Below are positions 7,505 through 15,868 of a DNA stretch of 64,000 nt, one piece after another. This DNA comes from Streptomyces sp. MMBL 11-1 (lineage in GTDB: Bacteria > Actinomycetota > Actinomycetes > Streptomycetales > Streptomycetaceae). The notes beneath the pieces were generated by a model that was not told the DNA's origin, did not search any database, and saw only the letters and a program-made list of their open reading frames with translations. Location of the stretch: NCBI RefSeq assembly GCF_028622875.1, contig NZ_CP117709.1, positions 2,232,001 to 2,296,000 of the forward strand, in the 5' to 3' direction. The position numbers were made by a program, and so were the translations under genes. Position 1 is the stretch's first letter, and each line of letters opens with the position of its first letter.

Positions 7505-8567
7505 CGGCCTGCAGGGTCCCGCACAGCGCCGCCGCGGGCCGGCCCGTGGCGTACGGGTCGGTGGCGGCGGGCCCGCGGGCGTCCGCCCGTTCCCCGGCGA
7601 GCAGCGGGCGGAACATCCCGGTCGCGTCGGCCGAGCAGGACTGCGGCCCGGCCTGGACATGTGCGGTGCGCACCTCCAGGCGGTGGAGTCGCAGGTCCTC
7701 CCGGTCGAAGCGGAAGTGCAGCTCACGCCGGACGGTGAACAGGGAGGCGTCGTCGTCCCGGTGGGGCCCGTCCGCCGGGCGCAGGGCGTAGGTGAACGTG
7801 TGGTCCGAGACGACGCCGAGGACGCCGGGGGCCTCCTCCTCGTAGCGGAGGGTGCCCTGGACCCGGATCCGCGGGTCCGCGAGTTCCACCCGCTCCGGGT
7901 CGAAGCGCACCAGCCATCCGGTGGCGGCGTGGGTCCCGTCGTCCGCCGGCCGGCTCAGGCTCTGTTCGAACTGGGGGCGCTGGTCCGGATCGAGGAGGTG
8001 CTCGACGGGCCGGCGGACGGAGCCGCTGAGGACGTCGGGGTTCAGGGAGGACTCCACCAGGTAGTCCTTGGCGGTGGCGAGAGCGGCGGTGATCTGGCTG
8101 TCGGAGAAGTTCTGCGTGCGCTCGACGGCGGGGTAGGTGATGCCTGCCGCGCCCACGCGGAATCCGGAGACCGGCTCGGCCCGGTACAGCCGCTCGGGTG
8201 ACCCGCCCGGTACGGCGCCGCGGGGGGCCAGGGGGACGACGGTGGTCCGCAGGGGTTCGGCGCGTCGGGCGGCCGGTTGGGGGTACGGGCTCCGGAACCC
8301 GATGTACACGGCCACGGCGAAGGCCAGGGCGATGAGGACGACCAGGGTTATGGCGGCCCGGGAGCCGCCGCCGCTCCGGACGGAGACCTGGGCGTCGGGC
8401 AGCGCCCGCACGGCGCGGGCATGCTCGCCCATCCGTTCCCGCGCCGAGAACTCCTGCATCCGCGCAGCCTGGACGAACGATTCGTCGAAGACGAGCGAGC
8501 GGTATTCGTCCTCGCCGCCCGCGGGGTTCTCGGGCGCACCGTCCGGTGGTTCTGAGCGGCCTGTCAT
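7419..8567 (-). CDS. Membrane-anchored protein with N-terminal VFDESFV motif (382 aa)
   Basis: A short acidic cytoplasmic segment carries SLVFDESFVQAARMQEFSAR (residues 24-43). It is followed by one transmembrane helix, AAITLVVLIALAFAVAVYIGF (about 71-91), and an extracytoplasmic domain of about 290 residues with a FSDSQITAALATAKDYLVESS segment and two cysteines near the C-terminus. The start was set at the ATG at 8567, where GGGAGAG is well spaced; the longer frame has no ribosome site. The short motif recurs in the next gene (8777-9382), so the two likely act on the same partner. I recall uncharacterised orthologues here in other streptomycetes. Its 3' end runs under the M48 gene. Confidence 0.75.
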   Translation of the reverse strand: MTGRSEPPDGAPENPAGGEDEYRSLVFDESFVQAARMQEFSARERMGEHARAVRALPDAQVSVRSGGGSRAAITLVVLIALAFAVAVYIGFRSPYPQPAARRAEPLRTTVVPLAPRGAVPGGSPERLYRAEPVSGFRVGAAGITYPAVERTQNFSDSQITAALATAKDYLVESSLNPDVLSGSVRRPVEHLLDPDQRPQFEQSLSRPADDGTHAATGWLVRFDPERVELADPRIRVQGTLRYEEEAPGVLGVVSDHTFTYALRPADGPHRDDDASLFTVRRELHFRFDREDLRLHRLEVRTAHVQAGPQSCSADATGMFRPLLAGERADARGPAATDPYATGRPAAALCGTLQAVSSPTAPTTSPGSPPQGPAADRTSRPRP

Positions 8568-8776
8568 GACTTCTCTCCCGATCTCCACACCGGTCGGTTC
8601 GGTGCGCAACGGTCTGTTTCGGCCGAGCGGCGTCCGCAGCGAGAAGCCCCCCTGGGAACGAGGGGTCACATCTTGAGGGTAGGTCGATTGCGGCCCGCGT
8701 AAACGCCGAGACAGCCGGGAACCGCCGGAGCGTCCGGAGGGGCCGTCGGCGAACGGGTGACGGAGGGGGCGGCGGT

Positions 8777-9382
8777 TCAGGGCACCCGGGGCTCGGCGGG
8801 GACCGTGGGGCGGGAGTAGCCCGCGGAGGCCGATGGGGCGGCCCCGGGCTTGTCCACGCCGCTGGTGACGGGCGGCGGCACCTGGTCCTGGCGGTTGTTC
8901 GAGGCGCCCCGGTAGACCGCGGTGAAGGCGAGGGCGACCATGCCGATGCCCATCACCAGGGCGAGCAGCCAGGCGACGGGGCGGTGCCAGCGGGCGGAGT
9001 TGCGGTAGGGGCGCAGGGAGCCGCCGTGGCGGCCGTAGGGCCCCACGGCGTAGTCGTCGTCCCCGCCGCCGTGGCCCGCGCCGATGCCGTGGACCGGGTC
9101 GTCATCGAGGTCATGGGGGTCGTGGTAGCCCCGGGGGCCGCCGTAGGGGTCGCACACGTCGTCGTCCGGGCGACGGCTCCGGCGGGCGCGGGCGGCGTCG
9201 GCCTCGGCGCGGGCCTCGGCGGCGGCGAGCAGGCGCTCCACGGCGGTGGGCTCGTGGACGGGCGCCGACCGGACGAAATCCTCGTCGAACACCACGGAGG
9301 CGAGGTCCTCGTCCGCGCCCCCGCGGTCGTCGTCGGGCTCCCCGCCGTCAGGAAACGGCTTGCCCCCCACGTCGTCCGGCAC
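8777..9382 (-). CDS. Membrane-anchored protein with N-terminal VFDEDFV motif (201 aa)
   Basis: An acidic N-terminus with SVVFDEDFVRSAPVHEPTAV (about residues 29-48) is followed by a Glu/Ala/Arg helix, a Gly/Asp/His-rich disordered stretch, one transmembrane helix (AWLLALVMGIGMVALAFTAVY, about 137-157) and a 44-residue Pro/Ser/Ala-rich external tail. The motif matches that of the neighbouring 382-aa gene. The GTG start at 9382 has no ribosome site, but TACGCT ends 6 bases upstream, so the transcript may be leaderless. Function unknown. Confidence 0.72.
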   Translation of the reverse strand: MPDDVGGKPFPDGGEPDDDRGGADEDLASVVFDEDFVRSAPVHEPTAVERLLAAAEARAEADAARARRSRRPDDDVCDPYGGPRGYHDPHDLDDDPVHGIGAGHGGGDDDYAVGPYGRHGGSLRPYRNSARWHRPVAWLLALVMGIGMVALAFTAVYRGASNNRQDQVPPPVTSGVDKPGAAPSASAGYSRPTVPAEPRVP

Positions 9383-9494
9383 GGATTCAGCGTAGCCCGG
9401 CCGGGACCATTTGGGCAGGGATCCCCCCGAACTCCCCGGATCGGCACGGAGTAGCGCGCGGCCGGCCGGGGAGGGGCCGAGGGCGACGCACGCC

Positions 9495-10778
9495 TCAGCG
9501 GGTGTGCCCGTCCCCGGTGACGATGTACTTCGTCGAGGTCAGCTCGGGCAGGCCCATCGGGCCGCGGGCGTGCAGCTTCTGCGTGGAGATGCCGATCTCG
9601 GCGCCGAAGCCGAACTGCCCGCCGTCCGTGAAGCGGGTGGAGGCGTTCACGGCGACCGCGGCCGAATCGACCAACTGGGTGAACCGGCGGGCGGCCGCCT
9701 GCGAGGTGGTGACGATCGCCTCGGTGTGGCCGGAGGACCAGAGCCGGATGTGGGCGACCGCCGCGTCCAGGGAGTCGACGACCGCCGCCGCGATGTCGTA
9801 CGACAGGTACTCGGTCTCCCAGTCCTCCGCCGTCGCCGCGACCACGGTGGCCTTGGATCCCTCGGCGCGGGCGAGGACGTGCTCGTCGCCGTGGACGGTC
9901 ACCCCGGCCTCGGCCAGCGCGTCCAGGGCGAGCGGCAGGAAGGCGTCCGCCACGTCCTTGTGGACGAGGAGGGTCTCGGCCGCGTTGCAGACGCTGGGGC
10001 GCTGGGCCTTGGAGTTGATCAGGATGTCGACCGCCATGGCCAGGTCCGTCTGCGCGTCGACGTAGACGTGGCAGTTGCCGGTGCCCGTCTCGATGACGGG
10101 CACGGTGGACTCCTCGACGACCGTCCGGATCAGCGAGGCGCCGCCGCGCGGGATGAGGACGTCGACAAGGCCGCGGGCCCGCATCAGTTCCGTCACGGAG
10201 TCACGGCTCTCGCCCGGGACGAGCTGCACCGCGTCGGCCGGCAGTCCGGAGCCGCCGACCGCGTCCCGCAGGACGCGGACGAGGGCGGTGTTGGAGGCGT
10301 AGGCGGAGGAGGAGCCGCGCAGCAGGACCGCGTTGCCGGACTTCAGGCAGAGAGCGGCGGCGTCGACGGTGACGTTGGGCCGGGCCTCGTAGATGATGCC
10401 GACCACGCCGAGCGGGACCCGCACCTGCCGGAGGTCGATGCCGTTGGGCAGGGTCGAGCCGCGCACCACTTCGCCCACGGGGTCGGGGAGGGCCGCGACG
10501 TCCCGTACGTCGGCGGCGATGGCACGGACGCGTTCCGGGGTGAGGGTGAGGCGGTCGATGATGCCTTCGCTCGTCCCGGCCTCGCGGGCGCGCTCGACGT
10601 CCTTCGCGTTGGCCTCGACGATCTCGCTCGTGCGCACTTCGAGGGCGTCGGCGATGGCCAGCAGCGCGTCGTCCTTGGCCGCGCGCGGAAGCGGCGCGAT
10701 GTCGGCGGCGGCGGCGCGGGCCCGGTAGGCGGTCTGCGCGACCGGGGAGAGGTTGTCGTAGGGCGAGAGCGTGGTCAT
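9495..10778 (-). CDS. proA: Glutamate-5-semialdehyde dehydrogenase (gamma-glutamyl phosphate reductase)
   Basis: This 427-aa enzyme reduces gamma-glutamyl phosphate to glutamate-5-semialdehyde with NADPH, the second step of proline synthesis. Signature segments are [39 protein letters not shown] and the catalytic-cysteine region [12 protein letters not shown] (about residue 280). It lies downstream of proB on the same strand, with one small gene between. A perfect 13-bp inverted repeat covers the start codon and a TACTCT element 6 bases before it, suggesting an operator or RNA hairpin and possibly a leaderless transcript. Confidence 0.97.
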   Translation of the reverse strand: MTTLSPYDNLSPVAQTAYRARAAAADIAPLPRAAKDDALLAIADALEVRTSEIVEANAKDVERAREAGTSEGIIDRLTLTPERVRAIAADVRDVAALPDPVGEVVRGSTLPNGIDLRQVRVPLGVVGIIYEARPNVTVDAAALCLKSGNAVLLRGSSSAYASNTALVRVLRDAVGGSGLPADAVQLVPGESRDSVTELMRARGLVDVLIPRGGASLIRTVVEESTVPVIETGTGNCHVYVDAQTDLAMAVDILINSKAQRPSVCNAAETLLVHKDVADAFLPLALDALAEAGVTVHGDEHVLARAEGSKATVVAATAEDWETEYLSYDIAAAVVDSLDAAVAHIRLWSSGHTEAIVTTSQAAARRFTQLVDSAAVAVNASTRFTDGGQFGFGAEIGISTQKLHARGPMGLPELTSTKYIVTGDGHTR

Positions 10779-10809
10779 GCCCGCAGAGTAATGCGCACTC
10801 TGCGGGCAT
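10777..10809. repeat. Perfect 13-bp inverted repeat over the proA start
   Basis: Arms ATGCCCGCAGAGT (10777-10789) and ACTCTGCGGGCAT (10797-10809) are separated by 7 bases. One arm includes two bases of the proA ATG and the palindrome covers the TACTCT element just upstream. Such dyads are typical operator sites; an mRNA hairpin that hides the start codon is the alternative. Confidence 0.8.
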
Positions 10810-10850
10810 CCGTCACGTATCCCGTGATGCGAGACGGACGACCCGAGGGG

Positions 10851-10910
10851 CGGACCGCCCCGGACCGCCCCGGATCACTTCGGATCACTTCGGATCACCG
10901 CGGATATCCC
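10851..10910. repeat. Six-unit 10-bp tandem repeat upstream of proA
   Basis: Six consecutive decamers start at 10851, 10861, 10871, 10881, 10891 and 10901. They are CGGACCGCCC twice, CGGATCACTT twice, CGGATCACCG and CGGATATCCC. All share CGGA and a 10-base period, close to one helical turn. They lie between the proA palindrome and the stop of the 163-aa gene. Confidence 0.85.
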
Positions 10911-10967
10911 CCGGGAACCCTCCCGGGTCCCCGCGGGTCGGCGTCGAGTCGGTCCGGAGCCCCTGGG

Positions 10968-11459
10968 TCAGTAGGGGTGTACGCCCACGGGGGCGGCGGG
11001 CGGCGGCCCGTAGCCCTCGGCGATCCGCAGGTGGTAGGTCTCCCGGTCGATGACTTCCAGGCCGACGATCTCCCAGGGCGGAAGCTGGGCGCTGGAGCGG
11101 TGCTCGCCCCACAGCCGCAGCGCGACCGCGGCCGCGTCGTGCAGGTCGCGGGCCTCTTCCCAGTAGCGGATCTCCGCGTGATCGCTCGCGTAGCGGCTGG
11201 TCAACAGGAAGGGGTGGTCGTGCGCGAGCTGTTCCAGGCCGCGTCTGACCTCCCCCAGCGGAGTCTCGGCGCCCGACACGCTGAGCGTGATGTGCCAGAG
11301 TTTGGACTGCGGGGATTCCTCCTTCGCCGTCGTGACCGGCTCCTGTTCGACGGCGTCCGCCGGGGTCGGATTCTGGTCGAAATCCGCCCCCGCTCCGACG
11401 CTCGTCAGGGCGCGGTTGGCCGTGCCTCGGGGCGGCGCCCCCGGGCGCGCTCGTCTCAC
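10968..11459 (-). CDS. Conserved hypothetical protein between proB and proA (163 aa)
   Basis: A soluble 163-aa protein with a disordered N-terminal 60 residues. The rest is a compact domain with KLWHITLSVSG, EVRRGLEQLAHDHPFLLTSRYA, EIRYWEEARDLHDAAAVALRLWGEHR and PPWEIVGLEVIDRETYHLRIAEG. The core looks alpha/beta, but I recognise no catalytic motif. The GTG at 11459 was chosen because GGAGG lies at ideal distance; longer frames run through the proB terminator. Its position between two proline genes is not by itself evidence of a proline role. Confidence 0.75.
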   Translation of the reverse strand: MRRARPGAPPRGTANRALTSVGAGADFDQNPTPADAVEQEPVTTAKEESPQSKLWHITLSVSGAETPLGEVRRGLEQLAHDHPFLLTSRYASDHAEIRYWEEARDLHDAAAVALRLWGEHRSSAQLPPWEIVGLEVIDRETYHLRIAEGYGPPPAAPVGVHPY

Positions 11460-11512
11460 CGGCGGCCTCCTGTGATGTGTTGCTGTGCGGTACCCCTGTT
11501 CCCCACTACAAA

Positions 11513-11526
11513 GTGGACCAGTCCAC
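11513..11526. repeat. Inverted repeat GTGGAC-CA-GTCCAC
   Basis: A perfect 6-bp dyad with a 2-base spacer lies about 54 bases before the start of the 163-aa gene, in its promoter region. It is the size expected for a dimeric repressor half-site pair. Confidence 0.4.
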
Positions 11527-11553
11527 AGCCGGGCGTGGGGTGCTTTTACGGAA

Positions 11554-11576
11554 GGTCCCCGCTGGAAGGCGGGACT
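11554..11576 (-). terminator. Probable terminator of proB
   Basis: GTCCCGC and GCGGGGAC pair around a 6-base loop just after the proB stop on the minus strand, with a short T/A-rich run further on. It is modest in strength. Confidence 0.5.
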
Positions 11577-11586
11577 TTCAGCCGTT

Positions 11587-12741
11587 TCAGGGGGTGAGGC
11601 GCGGCGCGAGGAGGACCAGATCGTCCCTGTGTACGACCTCGCGTTCGTAGGCGGGCCCCAGTTCGCGGGCGAGATCCCGGGTGGAGCGGCCGAGCAGCTG
11701 GGGGATCTCCTTCGCGTCGAAGTTGACGAGCCCGCGGGCGACCGGGGTGCCGTGCGGATCGCGCAGTTCGACCGGGTCGCCGGCGCTGAACTCGCCCTCG
11801 ACGGCGGAGATCCCGGCGGGCAGCAGCGAGGTGCGCCGCTCCACGACGGCCCGTACGGCACCGTCGTCGAGGGTGAGCGCGCCCTGCGGGGTGGAGGCGT
11901 GGGCGAGCCACAGGAGCCGGTCGGCGGAGCGGCGTCCGGTGCGGTGGAAGTACGTGCCGGTGTCGCGGCCCGCCAGCGCGTCGGCGACCCGGCTGGCGGA
12001 GGTGAGGACGACGGGGATGCCGGCGGCGGCGGCGATGCGGGCGGCCTCGACCTTGGTGACCATGCCGCCGGTGCCCACGCCTGCCTTCCCTGCGCTGCCG
12101 ATGGTGACGCCGGCCAGGTCCGCGGGGCCGGTGACCTCGGCGATCCGGGAGGCGCCGGGGGTGCCGGGCGGCCCGTCGTAGAGGCCGTCCACGTCGGAGA
12201 GCAGGACGAGCAGGTCGGCGTGGACGAGGTGGGCGACGAGGGCGGCGAGCCGGTCGTTGTCGCCGAAGCGGATCTCGTCGGTGGCGACGGTGTCGTTCTC
12301 GTTGACGACGGGAACGGCGCCCATCTCCAGGAGCTTGTCCAGGGTGCTGTAGGCGTTGCGGTAGTGGCCGCGGCGGCTGGTGTCGTCGGCGGTGAGGAGC
12401 ACCTGGCCGACGCGGACGCCGTAACGCGCGAAGGAGGCGGTGTAGCGGGCCACGAGGAGGCCCTGGCCGACGCTGGCGGCGGCCTGCTGCCGGGCCAGGT
12501 CCTTGGGCCTGCGGACGAGGCCGAGCGGGGCGAGTCCGGCGGCGATGGCTCCGCTGGAGACGAGGACGACCTCGCGTTCGCCGCCGTCCCTGACCTTGGC
12601 CAGGACGTCGACGAGGGCGTCGACCCGGTCGGCGTCGAGGCCGCCGGACGCCGTGGTGAGCGAGGAGGAGCCGACCTTGACGACGACCCTGCGGGCGCCG
12701 GTCACCGCCGACGCGCGGCCCGACGGCCTCTGCTCTGCCAC
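11587..12741 (-). CDS. proB: Glutamate 5-kinase
   Basis: A 384-aa kinase that phosphorylates glutamate in the first step of proline synthesis. The amino-acid-kinase domain begins RRVVVKVGSSSLTT and contains NENDTVATDEIRFGDND and GTGGMVTKVEAARIA. A C-terminal PUA domain (about residues 290-365, LDDGAVRAVVERRTSLLPAGI onward) gives the long form of ProB. The GTG at 12741 was chosen for its GAGGAA ribosome site; a start nearer VTGARRVVV is possible. The usual actinobacterial order obg-proB-proA is kept but is interrupted by the wall-polymer cluster. Confidence 0.95.
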   Translation of the reverse strand: MAEQRPSGRASAVTGARRVVVKVGSSSLTTASGGLDADRVDALVDVLAKVRDGGEREVVLVSSGAIAAGLAPLGLVRRPKDLARQQAAASVGQGLLVARYTASFARYGVRVGQVLLTADDTSRRGHYRNAYSTLDKLLEMGAVPVVNENDTVATDEIRFGDNDRLAALVAHLVHADLLVLLSDVDGLYDGPPGTPGASRIAEVTGPADLAGVTIGSAGKAGVGTGGMVTKVEAARIAAAAGIPVVLTSASRVADALAGRDTGTYFHRTGRRSADRLLWLAHASTPQGALTLDDGAVRAVVERRTSLLPAGISAVEGEFSAGDPVELRDPHGTPVARGLVNFDAKEIPQLLGRSTRDLARELGPAYEREVVHRDDLVLLAPRLTP

Positions 12742-12916
12742 GTGCTTCCTCGCTGCCCTGGATCGCCCCGGTGTCCGATGCGGGGCCTGCGTGCCGCCCC
12801 GGCACAGCACAGTACGCGAGAGGCCGCCTGTGCCGCCTGCCCGTTCCGCCCGGTGGACATCGAAGGACGGCCTGGGAGCGGGGTGCGGGCGGGCGGCGGG
12901 GGCGGCCGCGGTGGGC

Positions 12917-15685
12917 TCAGCTCCGCTGCTCGTCCTTGACGGCGAGCATCCGGTCCACGACCCGGGCGGCGGCGCGGCCGTCGGAGGGCTCGCAGAAGTC
13001 GACCCGGAACTGGGCGTACTTCTCCTTGTACTCCTCGCTCACCGCGTCGATGTTCCGGATCGCGGCGACCAGGTCCTCGGAGGTCTTGATCAGCGGCCCG
13101 GGGGCGCGGGAGGTGAAGTCGAAGTAGAAGCCGCGCAGGGTGTCGCGGTAGTGCTCCAGGTCGTACGTGAAGAAGAGCATCGGCCGCCCGGAGTGCGCGA
13201 AGTCGAACAGCACCGAGGAGTAGTCCGTGATCAGCACGTCGGCGATCAGGTAGAGGTCGGCGATGTCCGGGTAGTACGTGACGTCGTAGACGAAGCCCTG
13301 TCCGGCGCCGGGGATGGAGTCGAGGACCTTGTGGTGCTTGCGGTAGAGCAGCACGTGGTCCTCGCCGAGCTCGCGCTTCGCGGCCTCGACGTCGATCTGG
13401 TTGTCGAGCTTGAAGCGGCGGCCGCCGTAGCGCTGGTCGTCGCGCCAGGTGGGCGCGTACAGGACGACCTTCTTGCCCGCGGGGATGCCGAGCTTCTCCC
13501 GTACGGCCGCGGCGCGCTTGACGCGGTCGGGGGCGTGGAAGACGTCGTTGCGCGGGTAGCCGGCTTCCAGGACCTCGCACTGGAGGCGGAAGGAGTTGGT
13601 CATGATCGGGGTGGTGAAGGCGTTCGGCGTGATGAACAGGCTGTACTGGCGCGAGCGCTGCGGGAGGCTCGCGATGTAGGCCAGGTTCGCCTTCGGGGTG
13701 CCGAGCAGGTCGGCGCCGATGCGCTTGAGCGGGGTGCCGTGCCAGGTCTGGACGACGACCTGGCCCTCACGGCGGACGAACCACTCGCGGATGCCGCCGT
13801 TGGTGACCACGTACCGGCTGCGGGCCAGCGCCTCGTACCACTCCTTGCTGCCCCATTCGACGCCGCGGACGCCGGGCGGCAGGACGACCTGCTGGTCGTG
13901 GACCATCGCGATGTGCTCGACCTCGGTGCCCCGGCGCTTGAGCTCCTCGTAGACCGCGCGGGGCGAGTCGGAGAACTGCTTGCCGCCGAAGCTGTTGTAG
14001 AGCACGGCCTCGCGCAGCGGCAGCTTGCGCTGCTCGGGGGTGTAGACGTCGCGCATCAGCCGCTGGCGGTAGGCACCGCGCAGCTCCGGGTCGAGGACGG
14101 GGCCGGACTCCACGAAGATCCGGTCGAAGTCGAGCCGCTCGACGGTGTACGTGCGGTGCTCGCCCCGGTGGGCCAGCGGCAGCGTGTTCACGAGGTCGGG
14201 GCGGATCGTGACGGGGAGGTCGCGGGTGTGGTCCCACTCGGTGCGCAGGCGCAGGCGGGGCATCCAGCGGCCGGCGCGCAACGGCACGGTGCCCTCGTAG
14301 GTGGGCATGGTGTCCGGGCGCAGGCGGGCGGTGAAGCGGCCGTCGGCGAACTCGACGGGCAGCGGGCGGTCCTCGTTGCGGCCGGTGTGGCGCAGGACCA
14401 TCTTCATCTGCTCGGCGGGGCCGGTGTAGGCCCCGGACAGCACCAGTTCTCCCTCGGCGCTCCACTCGACGCTGTCGACGAGGGGCTGGACCGTGCGGAC
14501 CTGCGGGGTGAAGTTCCCGGCGCCGTCGGTGAGGATCGCGAACTCGCGTCCTTCGGGCAGCGGGTGGACTCCGGTGACGGGCTTCGCGCCGCCCGTGGCC
14601 CGGCGGGTGGTGCCGTCGGCGAAGACGATCAGCGCGCGGTACTTGACGGCCTTGCCGGGGCGTACGCCGTCGACGGGGAGGTCCGCGAAGTCCAGGCGTG
14701 CGGTGTGGCGGAGCCAGCCGTCGGTGCCGGTCTCGCCCTGCTGGAGCGGGAGGTCGGTGGCGAAACCGCTCGGCTCGTGGTCGATGCGCAGGGCGGTGGG
14801 GTATTTGCCCGCGGGGGTGGTGACGCGGGAGCGCAGGGTGACGGTGAGGGTCTCGCCGTCGGCTTCCTGGGCGACGATCTCGGCGGGGACGACATCCACG
14901 GAGAGCTTGAGCCGGTTGCGGTCGAAGCCGGCGACGAGGCGGACACCGTCGTCCAGGATCCGGGTGCAGCTGTGGCCGGCCGCGCCCGCGTTGTTCTTGA
15001 GGATGCTGCCCACGGACATGCCGCCGGGGCGCGGGATGCCGATGCCCAGGCGCCAGGTGCCGGGCTGCCACTGGCCGCGTACGCGGAGCCGGGACGGGTC
15101 GATGCCGATCTCGAAGCCGGACCAGTCGTAGTTGTGCAGGGCGCCCTTGGCCTCCGCGGTGGCGCGGGGCTCCAGGACGGTGCGCATGCGCAGCGGGAGG
15201 GCGGAGCGGCTGCCCTGGCGGCGGAGCACGGCGACGCGCAGCGAGCGCTTGCCGGTGGCCGAGGGGACGTTGGGGATGTAGGCGTAGCCCTTGACGAGGA
15301 GCTTGCCGTCCTCCCAGCCGAGGTCGAGGAGCTTGCCGCGTACGGGCAGTTCGCTGCGGTTGAAGTTGCGCACCGAGGAGGGGAGCGAGGAGCTCTCGAC
15401 GCCGGGCAGCTCGATGCGGGCACGCCGCAGGCCGCGGACGGAGAAGGCTCCCGGGTTCTCGCGCTCGTAATGCAGCAGGTCCACCAGCTCGTCACCGCGG
15501 CCGCTGGCCGCCAGGTGCCACTTGACCCGGGCCATCGGGGAGAACTGCCGTACGACCTTGGGCGCGGCACGGTCCAGGAAGTCCTTGGCCGCTCGGTGGA
15601 ATTCGGGGCGCTCCTCGACCGGAGTCTCCGGGAAGTACTTCATGAGCCGGCTGAGCTCGTCGGGGATCGCTTCGAGGGACGCCAC
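12917..15685 (-). CDS. CDP-alditol phosphotransferase (TagF/TarL-type), 922 aa
   Basis: A teichoic acid polymerase-family protein. The C-terminal third carries the TagF signatures: VVQTWHGTPLKRIG (His near residue 648), VLYAPTWRDD and LITDYSSVLFDFAHSGRP (about 825). TagF/TarL enzymes transfer glycerol- or ribitol-phosphate from a CDP donor to the growing wall teichoic acid at the membrane. The neighbouring CDP-ribitol synthase suggests a ribitol substrate. The first 600 residues are beta-rich repeats of unknown role. The N-terminus (SRLMKYFPETPVEERPEF) resembles the region just after the GT2 domain of longer bifunctional proteins, as I remember them, so the gene may derive from a fusion that lost its GT2 part. 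Start GTG at 15685. Confidence 0.9.
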   Translation of the reverse strand: MASLEAIPDELSRLMKYFPETPVEERPEFHRAAKDFLDRAAPKVVRQFSPMARVKWHLAASGRGDELVDLLHYERENPGAFSVRGLRRARIELPGVESSSLPSSVRNFNRSELPVRGKLLDLGWEDGKLLVKGYAYIPNVPSATGKRSLRVAVLRRQGSRSALPLRMRTVLEPRATAEAKGALHNYDWSGFEIGIDPSRLRVRGQWQPGTWRLGIGIPRPGGMSVGSILKNNAGAAGHSCTRILDDGVRLVAGFDRNRLKLSVDVVPAEIVAQEADGETLTVTLRSRVTTPAGKYPTALRIDHEPSGFATDLPLQQGETGTDGWLRHTARLDFADLPVDGVRPGKAVKYRALIVFADGTTRRATGGAKPVTGVHPLPEGREFAILTDGAGNFTPQVRTVQPLVDSVEWSAEGELVLSGAYTGPAEQMKMVLRHTGRNEDRPLPVEFADGRFTARLRPDTMPTYEGTVPLRAGRWMPRLRLRTEWDHTRDLPVTIRPDLVNTLPLAHRGEHRTYTVERLDFDRIFVESGPVLDPELRGAYRQRLMRDVYTPEQRKLPLREAVLYNSFGGKQFSDSPRAVYEELKRRGTEVEHIAMVHDQQVVLPPGVRGVEWGSKEWYEALARSRYVVTNGGIREWFVRREGQVVVQTWHGTPLKRIGADLLGTPKANLAYIASLPQRSRQYSLFITPNAFTTPIMTNSFRLQCEVLEAGYPRNDVFHAPDRVKRAAAVREKLGIPAGKKVVLYAPTWRDDQRYGGRRFKLDNQIDVEAAKRELGEDHVLLYRKHHKVLDSIPGAGQGFVYDVTYYPDIADLYLIADVLITDYSSVLFDFAHSGRPMLFFTYDLEHYRDTLRGFYFDFTSRAPGPLIKTSEDLVAAIRNIDAVSEEYKEKYAQFRVDFCEPSDGRAAARVVDRMLAVKDEQRS

Positions 15686-15745
15686 GGGTGGAGGGCCTTT
15701 CCGGGGGGACGTGCAGATGATGAACCCCAGGAGGACGGGGCGTTA

Positions 15746-15769
15746 ATGAGACGTCTCCAACCGTCTCAT
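15746..15769. repeat. Inverted repeat upstream of the TagF-like gene
   Basis: ATGAGACG and CGTCTCAT are separated by 8 bases, about 60 bases before the start of the 922-aa gene. It may be an operator or an RNA hairpin in the 5' untranslated region. Confidence 0.4.
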
Positions 15770-15810
15770 GGTTGCTCCACAGTATGACGTGACACCTCTC
15801 ACAGGACGAA

Positions 15811-15836
15811 CCCGCCCCGGTCGTGACCGGGGCGGG
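15811..15836 (-). terminator. Strong GC hairpin after the GT2 gene
   Basis: CCCGCCCCGGTC and GACCGGGGCGGG form a perfect 12-bp stem with a minimal loop, 33 bases beyond the stop of the glycosyltransferase. There is no T-run, as is common in streptomycetes. Confidence 0.75.
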
Positions 15837-15868
15837 GAGTAGGGGCCCGCACTCCCCCGCGCACCGGG

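Noticed and set aside
12503..15787. Long plus-strand frame opposite the TagF-like gene
   Set aside because: Antisense frame produced by biased third-position GC; the minus-strand TagF motifs are unambiguous.
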